NCBI GenBank assembly: GCA_040216635.1 | Contig: JAVJOU010000013.1 | Span: forward strand, 92,661 to 156,660 | Direction: 5' to 3' | DNA from: UBA1479 sp040216635 | GTDB lineage: Bacteria; Pseudomonadota; Alphaproteobacteria; Rhodospirillales; Casp-alpha2 | Length of the DNA stretch: 64,000 nucleotides | In this document: piece by piece, positions 8,857 through 15,710 of the stretch | How positions within the stretch are numbered: position 1 is the stretch's first letter | Layout of the letters: each line of letters opens with the position of its first letter | Notes under the pieces: generated by a model | Told to the model about the DNA's origin: nothing | The model's database searches: none | What the model saw: the letters and a program-made list of their open reading frames with translations, nothing else | Position numbers and translations under genes: made by a program

Positions 8857-9869
8857 TCGGCACCATGAAGCCAATATCTGCGTTTTCAGACCGGCGTGAC
8901 GGAAGTTTCCGACATTCCTTGGTATTTATCCTGGCCGTTGTCATCGGTGTCGCGGCGATGGGCCGGGCCGCGCAGGCCGAGCCGATTGTGATCGCCACGT
9001 CAAAGTCGGGCTGGCTTGTCTGGCTTGCGGACGATCAGGGTTTTTTCAAGCGGGCCGGGGTCGATGTGAAGGTCGAACTGGTGGGTTCGGGCGTGGCCGC
9101 GGGGGCCGGTTTGATCGACGGAAAATACCAATTCGCGACCATGTCCGAATATGCGTTTGCGGCCCGAAGTTTCGAACACCCCGAATTGCGGGTGACCGGC
9201 ACCGTGGCGGCGATTTCGAACGTGCGGCTGATCGGGCGCCGGTCCGCCGGGGTGAACGGGCCCGCGGATTTGCCCGGTAAGTCAATCGGGCTGCGTGCGG
9301 GATCGATCTCGCAATTCTTTCTCGGCCGGTTGCTGGATTTGAACGGCATTCGGGCGGCCGACGTGAAAACAGTCGATATCGCGCCACCGAAATTACCGGA
9401 AGCCTTGGGGAATCGGACGGTCGACACGATCGTCAGTTGGGAGCCCTATGCCAATCAGGCGGCTGAACTTCTGGGCAAGGACGGCATCGCCATTACCGTC
9501 CAGGGTGGGCAGCCTTACTATTTCGTTCTTGCCGCGACCGCGGGCTTTATCGGCAAACGGACCGGTGACGTTGAAAAGGTCGTGCGGGCCTTGGTTAACG
9601 CGGCGGATTGGGCCGGTGCATCGCGTGAGTACAGCATGGATATCCTTTCCGGGCGTATGGGGGTCGACCGGGCGGTGTTGGAAAAACTTTGGCCGGATCA
9701 CGTGATGGACGTTTCCTTGTCTCAGGACATGCTCAGCCTGATGGAAGACGAAGCCCATTGGCGGGTCGAAAACGGATTGTCCAAGGGACAGGTCCCCAAT
9801 TTTCTTGAACGGGTCTACCCCGATGCCTTGTTGGCCGTGGACCCGACACGGTTCACGATCATTCGTTAG
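8853..9869 (+). CDS. Periplasmic solute-binding protein (NMT1/SsuA-like) inside a two-component operon
   Basis: 338 residues with a signal sequence ending near AQA-EP (about residue 45) and the two-lobed NMT1/SsuA-type binding fold (IVIATSKSGWLVWLADDQGFFKRAGVDVKVELV, DLPGKSIGLRAGSISQFFLGRLL, VDTIVSWEPYANQA). Relatives bind sulfonates, taurine, nitrate-type or pyrimidine-like ligands for ABC importers. Here no permease or ATPase gene is nearby. Instead it is flanked by histidine kinases, overlapping the first by 4 bases and lying 13 bases before the second, so I infer a ligand-sensing rather than transport role. A second in-frame ATG at 8865 is a possible start. The ligand is unknown. Confidence 0.85.
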   Translation: MIGTMKPISAFSDRRDGSFRHSLVFILAVVIGVAAMGRAAQAEPIVIATSKSGWLVWLADDQGFFKRAGVDVKVELVGSGVAAGAGLIDGKYQFATMSEYAFAARSFEHPELRVTGTVAAISNVRLIGRRSAGVNGPADLPGKSIGLRAGSISQFFLGRLLDLNGIRAADVKTVDIAPPKLPEALGNRTVDTIVSWEPYANQAAELLGKDGIAITVQGGQPYYFVLAATAGFIGKRTGDVEKVVRALVNAADWAGASREYSMDILSGRMGVDRAVLEKLWPDHVMDVSLSQDMLSLMEDEAHWRVENGLSKGQVPNFLERVYPDALLAVDPTRFTIIR

Positions 9870-9882
9870 GGTGAGGCCGTAG

Positions 9883-11316
9883 ATGCGCATCAAGACGGCC
9901 GCCCGGATTTCCGCCGTGGTCATTCTCGTGGCGGTCGGTGCTTTGGTGCTGATGAATATGATCGGCTTAGCCCAAGTGCGCGAGGTCCGCGAACTCGATG
10001 GCCGCGCGCAGTCGATCAACCGGGCTGTTCTTGACCTCAACGTGCTTGCATCCGAACTGCAGACCCGCCGCACCCGCCGCCTGGATCAGCAATTCGATGC
10101 CCGCATCAAATCATTATTGGACCTTTTGGGACATTTCCTGGACGGCCCCGCCGAACAGGTGGTGATCACCCGGCGGATGGTCGCCAGTACGGACATCATG
10201 CGGGTGTCGTTGCAAGACCTTGGGAAAATTCTGGACCGTCCCGACGCCGAGACAGCGGATGCCCAGCGGGCGCAGCGGGCCTTGATGCGCTCTTTCCTGT
10301 CTGCTTCGCAATCGTTGGCGGCACTGTCCAACAGACTCAGCAAGTATTTTCAGGCCCGTATCGCGCGGATCGAGGCGACGGTCATCGCCCTGACCCTGGG
10401 GACGGCGGGGGTCGTCGTGCTGATCGTTGCCGTGTTTTATGTTCTGTCGACCCGCGGAATCCTGACGCCGTTGTTCCAATTGCGGGACCGAATTAAAAAC
10501 CTGGCCTTGGATACGGACCTGGAAGAAGAGGACTTTATTGCCAGCAACGAGCTTGAGGAAATCGCCCATGAATTCGACCGGCGGTTTCAAGCGCAGCAAA
10601 ACGCCGAGTTGAAACTGATCGAATACGCGAAGAATCTGGAACGCTCCAACCGCGACTTGGAAGACTTCGCCTATGTCGCATCTCATGACCTGCGTGCGCC
10701 CCTGCGTGGCATCAAGACGACGGCAGCCTGGATCGCCGAAGACCTGGGCGCCGAGGTGTCGCCCGATACCCTTGAAAACCTGGCCATGTTGCGTTCCCGG
10801 GTGGAACGCATGGATGGGCTGCTGGAAGGGCTGTTGAAATATTCCCGCGTCACGAGCAAAGCCTATGATTTGGAAAAAGTCGATCTGCCTGAACTCGTCG
10901 ATGAAATCATTCTGATGATCGAACCGCCGGCGGGGATGGTCGTGACTTACGAGGGCGACGTGCCGCCCTTTCCCGCCACACGGGTTCACCTGCAGCAGGT
11001 TCTGCAAAACCTGATCGACAATGCGATCAAACACCATGACCGGGATGTGGGTATCATCACGGTCAGCGCTATGGATGGTGACGGTTTTGTGTCGTTCGAA
11101 GTGCGTGATGACGGGCCGGGGATCGCGCCTGAATTTCATGATAAGGTGACGCAGATTTTCCAGACGTTGAAACCCCGTGATCAGCATGAAGCCTCGGGGA
11201 TCGGCCTCGCCACCGTGAAAAAGGTGGTCGAGGCCCATGACGGTACGCTGACCGTCAATAGCCCGTTGACCGACCGTGGCTGTGCCGTGTGTTTTACATG
11301 GCGAAAGGAAGGATGA
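9883..11316 (+). CDS. Transmembrane sensor histidine kinase
   Basis: 477 residues. Membrane helix one is at about residues 8-28, then about 130 residues of charged helical periplasmic domain, and membrane helix two at about 165-188. The periplasmic part has no beta-sheet sensor fold and resembles the four-helix sensor bundles of kinases and chemoreceptors. A HAMP-like linker follows. HisKA carries FAYVASHDLRAPLRGIK (histidine near 269); HATPase_c carries NLIDNAIKHHD, DDGPGIAPEF and GIGLATVKKVVEAHDG. The neighbouring binding protein could dock on the periplasmic bundle; the following receiver gene (5-base gap) is the obvious phosphoryl target. Confidence 0.93.
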   Translation: MRIKTAARISAVVILVAVGALVLMNMIGLAQVREVRELDGRAQSINRAVLDLNVLASELQTRRTRRLDQQFDARIKSLLDLLGHFLDGPAEQVVITRRMVASTDIMRVSLQDLGKILDRPDAETADAQRAQRALMRSFLSASQSLAALSNRLSKYFQARIARIEATVIALTLGTAGVVVLIVAVFYVLSTRGILTPLFQLRDRIKNLALDTDLEEEDFIASNELEEIAHEFDRRFQAQQNAELKLIEYAKNLERSNRDLEDFAYVASHDLRAPLRGIKTTAAWIAEDLGAEVSPDTLENLAMLRSRVERMDGLLEGLLKYSRVTSKAYDLEKVDLPELVDEIILMIEPPAGMVVTYEGDVPPFPATRVHLQQVLQNLIDNAIKHHDRDVGIITVSAMDGDGFVSFEVRDDGPGIAPEFHDKVTQIFQTLKPRDQHEASGIGLATVKKVVEAHDGTLTVNSPLTDRGCAVCFTWRKEG

Positions 11317-11320
11317 TCGG

Positions 11321-11752
11321 ATGACCAAATACCGCGAGGTTACATTTCTGGTCGTCGAAGACGACGATTTGGATTTCAAAATCCTGAAACGTGCCTTCAA
11401 GAATCTTAAGATCACCAATCCGGTGCGGCGGGCCCATGACGGGATCGAAGCCCTGGATATCCTCAAGGGCCAAAACGGGCAGGAGAAAATTTCGCTTCCC
11501 TATCTGATCCTGCTGGATTTGAAGATGCCGCGCATGGGGGGGCTGGAATTTCTCGACAACCTGCGGTCCGACCCTGATCTGCATAAGGATATCGTTTTCG
11601 TGCTGACAACGTCCGATGCGGAATCGGATGTTGACGAAGCTTATAAGCAGAACGTCGCGGGCTATATCAAGAAGGGCGATCCGGAAGAAGGCTTCGAGGA
11701 AGCCATCCGGATGATCGACCATTACTGGAAAGTGGTCGAATTCCGCACCTGA
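11321..11752 (+). CDS. Single-domain response regulator (Rcp1-type)
   Basis: 143-residue receiver without an output domain: FLVVEDDDLDFKILKRAF (acidic pocket), YLILLDLKMPRMGG (phospho-acceptor Asp), VFVLTTSDAESD and AGYIKKGD (switch Thr and Lys). This long-loop receiver type is usually paired with phytochrome-like or similar kinases. The start chosen is the ATG at 11321, just after the kinase stop and preceded by GGAAGGATG. With no effector it must relay to another protein, possibly back to the receiver-PAS kinase at the head of the operon. Confidence 0.93.
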   Translation: MTKYREVTFLVVEDDDLDFKILKRAFKNLKITNPVRRAHDGIEALDILKGQNGQEKISLPYLILLDLKMPRMGGLEFLDNLRSDPDLHKDIVFVLTTSDAESDVDEAYKQNVAGYIKKGDPEEGFEEAIRMIDHYWKVVEFRT

Positions 11753-11781
11753 CCGGCCTTTGAACGATTATTTCCGCCCCG

Positions 11782-11798
11782 GCAATGCTGCATTGCAT
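11782..11798. promoter_or_regulatory. TGC-rich palindrome upstream of the PHA depolymerase gene
   Basis: GCAATG-CTG-CATTGC is a perfect 6-base inverted repeat about 110 bases before phaZ. It overlaps CTGC-ATT-GCAT, close to the TGC-rich CTGC-N3-GCAG type described for PhaR repressors of PHA genes. A functional link is inference only; no phaR gene is in the window. Confidence 0.35.
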
Positions 11799-11903
11799 GA
11801 TCGCCGTTAACCTATGACTGACGGTGTATTGCGGTCCGCTTTGTTGCGGTGCATTATAAAGGTTCCGGGTGCCGAGCCTGCGCCTGCGGAAAGGACGTTT
11901 CCC

Positions 11904-13139
11904 ATGCTCTACTACATCCATGAAATGCAGCGTTTGGCCATGGCGCCGTCCCGGGCCGTGGCGGATGCCATGAAATTCGCGGCCAACAACCCCATGAACG
12001 CCTTCAGCCATACGCCTTTGGGCAAGGCCATGGGGTCGGCCGCCGATATCTATTCGCGCATGACCCATAAATACGGCAAGCCCGAGTGGGGGATCGAGCA
12101 GACGGAAATCGACGGCAAGGCGGTTCCGGTCGAAATCGAAACCATGATCCACCGGACCTATTGCGACCTGGTCCATTTCAAACGCAAGACCGACCGTAAC
12201 GATCCCAAGGTTCTGATTGTCGCGCCGCTGTCCGGTCATTTCGCGACGCTTTTGCGCGGCACGGTCGAAGCCATGCTGCCGGACCATGACGTTTACATCA
12301 CCGATTGGATCGATTGCCGCAACATTCCGGTCACATCCGATCAGTTCAACCTGAACGACTACATCGATTATGTGATCGATTTCCTGCACTACCTGGGGCC
12401 GGGCGCGCATGTGATCGCCGTGTGTCAGCCCAGCGTGCCGGTGATGGCCGCGGCCGCCGTGATGGCCGGCTGGGAAGATATCTGCCGGCCGGCGTCCATG
12501 ACCCTGATGGGCGGGCCCGTGGATACGCGGGTCGGCCAGACGGCGGTCAACAAGCTGGCCAAGGAACATGACCCGGAATGGTTCGAAAAGCACGTCATCA
12601 ACATGGTGCCGCTGCCCTATCCGGGCGCGTTCCGGCGCGTGTTGCCGGGCTTCGTGCAGTTGTCCAACTTCATTTCCATGAACTTGGAACGCCATCTGAT
12701 GTCCATGAACGAATTGTTCGACCATCTGGTCGAAGGCGACGACGAAGCGGCGGACAAGAAATCGGCGTTCTACGAGGAATACCTGGCGGTCATGGATCTG
12801 CCGGCGGAATACTTCCTGCAGACGCTGGAGGTCGTGTTCCAGACCCATGCCCTGCCCAAGGGGGAAATGACGTTCCGCTGGCAGACGGTTGATCCGGGCA
12901 AGATCAAGGACACGGCGATCCTGTGCGTCGAAGGTGAACTGGACGATATTTCCGGCGTCGGCCAGACCAAGGCGGCGCTCGACATCACGCCCAACCTGCC
13001 CAAGGCGAAGAAGCATTATCACCTGGAAAAGGGTGTCGGTCATTACGGCGTGTTCAACGGCCGCAAGTGGCGGGAAAACATCGCGCCCGTGGTCAAGGAC
13101 TTCATGCGCAAGCACGCCGGCCCGCCCGCCAAAGTTTAA
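11904..13139 (+). CDS. phaZ: Intracellular polyhydroxyalkanoate depolymerase
   Basis: 411 residues, alpha/beta-hydrolase of the intracellular PhaZ family that breaks down native PHB granules. The start MLYYIHEMQRLAMAPSR is typical. The nucleophile is the cysteine of HVIAVCQPSVP (residue 174), as in intracellular depolymerases where Cys replaces Ser. The acid lies near LCVEGELDDISG and the histidine in GVGHYGVFNG. No signal peptide, as expected. The frame is open 30 codons further upstream but homology and length favour this ATG. It converges with, and overlaps by 4 bases, the LysR gene. The synthase gene phaC lies 24 kb away. Confidence 0.93.
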   Translation: MLYYIHEMQRLAMAPSRAVADAMKFAANNPMNAFSHTPLGKAMGSAADIYSRMTHKYGKPEWGIEQTEIDGKAVPVEIETMIHRTYCDLVHFKRKTDRNDPKVLIVAPLSGHFATLLRGTVEAMLPDHDVYITDWIDCRNIPVTSDQFNLNDYIDYVIDFLHYLGPGAHVIAVCQPSVPVMAAAAVMAGWEDICRPASMTLMGGPVDTRVGQTAVNKLAKEHDPEWFEKHVINMVPLPYPGAFRRVLPGFVQLSNFISMNLERHLMSMNELFDHLVEGDDEAADKKSAFYEEYLAVMDLPAEYFLQTLEVVFQTHALPKGEMTFRWQTVDPGKIKDTAILCVEGELDDISGVGQTKAALDITPNLPKAKKHYHLEKGVGHYGVFNGRKWRENIAPVVKDFMRKHAGPPAKV

Positions 13140-14029
13140 GCGCTCCCCCGACGAGACAGCAGATCGGCGACCAAACCGGCCGGCCCTTCGGGGGTCCGCC
13201 CGGGGGCGTGCACCATGACCATGCGGCGGAATGCCTCGGGTTCGCACAGCCGCCGGGTAACCAATGACCCGTCGGCCGCCGTCGGTGCCGCCAGTTCCGG
13301 CAGCACGGCGATCCCCATGCCCGCGGCGACCAGGGCCGAGACGGCTTCCGGGCGTGACATTTCCTGCACGGGGCGGACGCTGACCCCCTGGTCGCGCAGC
13401 ACGGCGTCGATCAGCGCCCGGCTGCCCGTGCGCCCGTCCAGCATCACCATGTCCTGGCCGTCCAAATCCCGCCATGTCGGGGTTCGCCTGCGCGCCAGGG
13501 GATGGCCCTGGGGGCAGACCAGGCAGAAAATATCGTTGCCGAGCGGTATCGCGGTCAGGGGGGCGAGGGGTTCCCGACCTTCGTTGAGCACGCCCAGGTC
13601 GGCATGGCCGCCCAGCACTGCCGCCGCCACGTCTTCGGCGGGCATTTCCTTGATCCGCAGGTCGATTTCCGGATAGCGGCCCCGGCATTCGGCGCAGCAG
13701 GGCGGCAGCAGCCGGGTGACCGCCGTCGGTACGGCGGCGATGCGCACCCGCCCGCGCCGCCGTTCGGCCGTGTTGCGGGCGTTTTCCAGGGCATTCTGCA
13801 GGTCGCTCAGCAATCCGCCGACGCGGGCCGCGAGATCACGTCCGGCTTCCGTGGGGCGGACGTTGCGGGTGTCGCGCTCGAACAGGGGCAGTCCCAGTTC
13901 GGCCTCCAGATGGCGCACACTGGTGCTGACGGCGGATTGGGTCATGCCCAGGTCCAGGGCCGCGCGGGTGAAGCTGCCCTGGCGGGCGACGGCGGTCAGG
14001 ACCTGCAATTGACGGAGTGTAAAATTCAT
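13136..14029 (-). CDS. LysR-family transcriptional regulator
   Basis: 297 residues. The N-terminal winged helix-turn-helix is at residues 1-60 (MNFTLRQLQVLTAVARQGSFTRAALDLGMTQSAVSTSVRHLEAELG, with the recognition helix around TQSAVSTSVRHLE). A LysR substrate-binding domain starts at about residue 90. It is transcribed divergently from the glutathione S-transferase gene, with an AT-rich 108-base interval between them, the usual arrangement for a LysR regulator and its target. The inducer cannot be told from sequence. Its 3' end overlaps phaZ by 4 bases. Confidence 0.95.
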   Translation of the reverse strand: MNFTLRQLQVLTAVARQGSFTRAALDLGMTQSAVSTSVRHLEAELGLPLFERDTRNVRPTEAGRDLAARVGGLLSDLQNALENARNTAERRRGRVRIAAVPTAVTRLLPPCCAECRGRYPEIDLRIKEMPAEDVAAAVLGGHADLGVLNEGREPLAPLTAIPLGNDIFCLVCPQGHPLARRRTPTWRDLDGQDMVMLDGRTGSRALIDAVLRDQGVSVRPVQEMSRPEAVSALVAAGMGIAVLPELAAPTAADGSLVTRRLCEPEAFRRMVMVHAPGRTPEGPAGLVADLLSRRGSA

Positions 14030-14065
14030 AAATAAAATAGATAAATAAATATAATTTATGAATTT
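14022..14065. promoter_or_regulatory. Perfect 12-base inverted repeat between lysR and GST genes
   Basis: AAATTCATAAAT (14022-14033) is exactly mirrored by ATTTATGAATTT (14054-14065), with a 20-base AT-only-type spacer. The left arm covers the lysR start codon. The arms are 32 bases apart centre to centre, about three helical turns, so a LysR dimer pair could bridge them. Likely autoregulatory and activating operator for the divergent pair; this is inference. Confidence 0.6.
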
Positions 14066-14137
14066 GATTTAAGCAACGGCCCGGGAGACCATGGGCGTCA
14101 AATCAACGAACACCCGCCCCCAGATGGAGGACTTCCA

Positions 14138-14782
14138 ATGTCGGCCCAATCAGCACCCGTCCGTATCCTCGGCCGTTCCAATTCGTTCAACGTGCGTAAG
14201 ATCCTCTGGGTTTGCGACGAAATGGACATGCCGTACGAGCGCGAGGATTACGGCCGCGGCTTCCGCGCCTGCACGGAGCCCGAGTTTCTTGCCCTCAACC
14301 CGGTCGCCCAGGTGCCGGTGGTGCTCGACGGCGGGGCAGTGATGCGTGAATCCAATGCCATCATCCGCTATCTGGCGGCCAAGGCGGGGCGGGAAGACTT
14401 GTATCCCTCGGACCTGGTCAAGCGTCAGCAGATCGAACAGTGGATGGACTGGATCGCCTACGACCTGACCCACGCGTTGCGCGGTGCCTTTCTGGGCGGG
14501 GTGCTGCAGGAAGAACCCTGGAACAATGACTGGTTCGTCAACCAGGGCCGCAAGGACTTGATCCACGACATGCAGATCGTCGAGGCCCATCTGGCGGCGG
14601 GCGGTCCCTACCTCACCGGTGAAACCTTCACCCTGGCCGACATTCCCATGGGCCTGGTGGTCAACCGCTGGTTCAAGGTCGAAGGGTTCGAAAAACCGGA
14701 AACACCGGCCTTGGCCGCCTATTACGAACTTCTCAGTCAGCGCCCGGCCTATCTGGCCCATGGGCGCAACGGGTTGCCTTAA
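14138..14782 (+). CDS. Glutathione S-transferase
   Basis: 214 residues. The N-terminal thioredoxin-like GST domain has RILGRSNSFNVRKILW (catalytic Ser region about residue 14) and the cis-Pro and Ser motif AQVPVVLDGGAVMRESNAIIRYLA. The C-terminal helical domain carries GPYLTGETFTLADIPMG. It is cytosolic; substrate unknown. It is divergent from the LysR gene and probably its regulatory target through the inverted repeat between them. RBS: GGAGGACTTCCA before the ATG. Confidence 0.93.
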   Translation: MSAQSAPVRILGRSNSFNVRKILWVCDEMDMPYEREDYGRGFRACTEPEFLALNPVAQVPVVLDGGAVMRESNAIIRYLAAKAGREDLYPSDLVKRQQIEQWMDWIAYDLTHALRGAFLGGVLQEEPWNNDWFVNQGRKDLIHDMQIVEAHLAAGGPYLTGETFTLADIPMGLVVNRWFKVEGFEKPETPALAAYYELLSQRPAYLAHGRNGLP

Positions 14783-14797
14783 CCCGTTTGACGGGTT
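14769..14797. repeat. Three alternating hairpin arms at the 3' end of the GST gene
   Basis: ACGGGTT (14769), AACCCGT (14781) and ACGGGTT (14791) follow one another with spacers of 5 and 3 bases, so the middle arm can pair with either neighbour. It lies at the GST stop codon between convergent genes and may slow or end transcription, but no U-run follows. Confidence 0.4.
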
Positions 14798-14813
14798 GCC
14801 GCGCACACCCGCC

Positions 14814-15026
14814 CTAGGTCGGCTGAATGATTCCCAACGTTTCCAAAAGGGCGTTGCCCGCGACCAGCAGCCCGACAAGGATGAACACGGCGGCGATGAC
14901 CGCCAGCCGTGCCGTCAATTCGTGATAGGCGATGCGGTTCAAGACGGGCGAGGGGAACCGGCCCTTGAGCATGAATATGCCCAGAATGCCGCCCATAAGG
15001 ACAATACCTGCAATCAGAAATCCCAT
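14814..15026 (-). CDS. Small two-helix membrane protein, unknown function
   Basis: About 70 residues from the ATG at 15026: MGFLIAGIVLMGGILGIFML is one membrane helix, a short basic loop (KGRFPSPVLNRIAYHELTAR) follows, and AVIAAVFILVGLLVAGNALL is the second. An in-frame start 10 codons earlier (15056) would run through a GC-rich hairpin and is less likely. It lies downstream of the peroxiredoxin gene on the same strand, separated by that hairpin. The composition and codon use match the neighbours, so I take it as real, but I recognise no family. Confidence 0.6.
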   Translation of the reverse strand: MGFLIAGIVLMGGILGIFMLKGRFPSPVLNRIAYHELTARLAVIAAVFILVGLLVAGNALLETLGIIQPT

Positions 15027-15039
15027 GGCGGGAGCCGAC

Positions 15040-15062
15040 CCGGGGGTGCCTGGCACCCCCGG
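15040..15062 (-). other. Perfect GC-rich hairpin between peroxiredoxin and small membrane protein genes
   Basis: CCGGGGGTGCC and GGCACCCCCGG flank a single central T, giving a very stable stem 9 bases after the peroxiredoxin stop. No T-run follows on the minus strand, so it may attenuate transcription or protect the upstream mRNA rather than act as a standard intrinsic terminator. Confidence 0.5.
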
Positions 15063-15071
15063 TGATCGGAC

Positions 15072-15554
15072 CTAGAGACCGGCGAGAACGCTTTCGGCGC
15101 TGGTCTTTTCGAACGCGCCGGCGGCATCGATTTCAATCGATTTGACCGTGCCGTCTTCGACAACCATCGCAAAGCGCTGGCAGCGTAGGCCGAGGCCGCG
15201 TGCGTTCAAATCAAGTTCCAGGCCGGTGGCCTTGGTGAATTCGGCGGAACCGTCACCGACCAGAAGAACCTTGTCGTCAGCACCCTGGTCCTTGGCCCAG
15301 GCACCCATGACGAAGGCATCGTTCACGGACATGCAGACGATCTGGTCCACACCCTTGGCCTTCAGGTCGTCGGCCTTGGCGATGAAGCCGGGCAGGTGCT
15401 TGGCCGAGCAGGTCGGCGTGAAGGCGCCGGGAACGCCGAAGATCGCGACCTTTTTGCCGCTGAAAATATCGTCCGTGGAAATCGCGGCCGGACCGTCACC
15501 GGTCATCTGGTAAAGCGTCGCCGCCGGAATTTTGTCACCTACACCAATTGTCAT
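15072..15554 (-). CDS. Peroxiredoxin (Prx5 type)
   Basis: 160-residue thiol peroxidase that reduces hydrogen and organic peroxides. The peroxidatic cysteine lies in VPGAFTPTCSAKHLPGF (about residue 49), and the downstream text SVNDAFVMGAWAKDQGA, LVGDGSAEFTKATGL and RCQRFAMVVEDG is typical of the Prx5 branch. A second cysteine (IVCMSVNDAF, about residue 73) and LGLRCQRFA (about 126) could act as resolving residues; reduction may use glutaredoxin or thioredoxin. Cytosolic. It precedes a strong hairpin and a small membrane-protein gene. Confidence 0.95.
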   Translation of the reverse strand: MTIGVGDKIPAATLYQMTGDGPAAISTDDIFSGKKVAIFGVPGAFTPTCSAKHLPGFIAKADDLKAKGVDQIVCMSVNDAFVMGAWAKDQGADDKVLLVGDGSAEFTKATGLELDLNARGLGLRCQRFAMVVEDGTVKSIEIDAAGAFEKTSAESVLAGL

Positions 15555-15710
15555 TGGACTTCCCCTGGTTGTGATTATCTCAAAGTGAACCGGCCGCGGC
15601 GAAGGGACATCCGCCGGTCCGGCTGTTCATGCCTGAATGAGATAGTGGATTCCGGACGAGAGTCCATGAAAAACCGTTCGCCCGGGATGAATCCTATTCA
15701 GGTTTCCGGC

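Noticed and set aside
11667..13688. 673-residue minus-strand open frame
   Set aside because: Runs through phaZ and part of lysR on the wrong strand; low-complexity Arg/Gly/His content.
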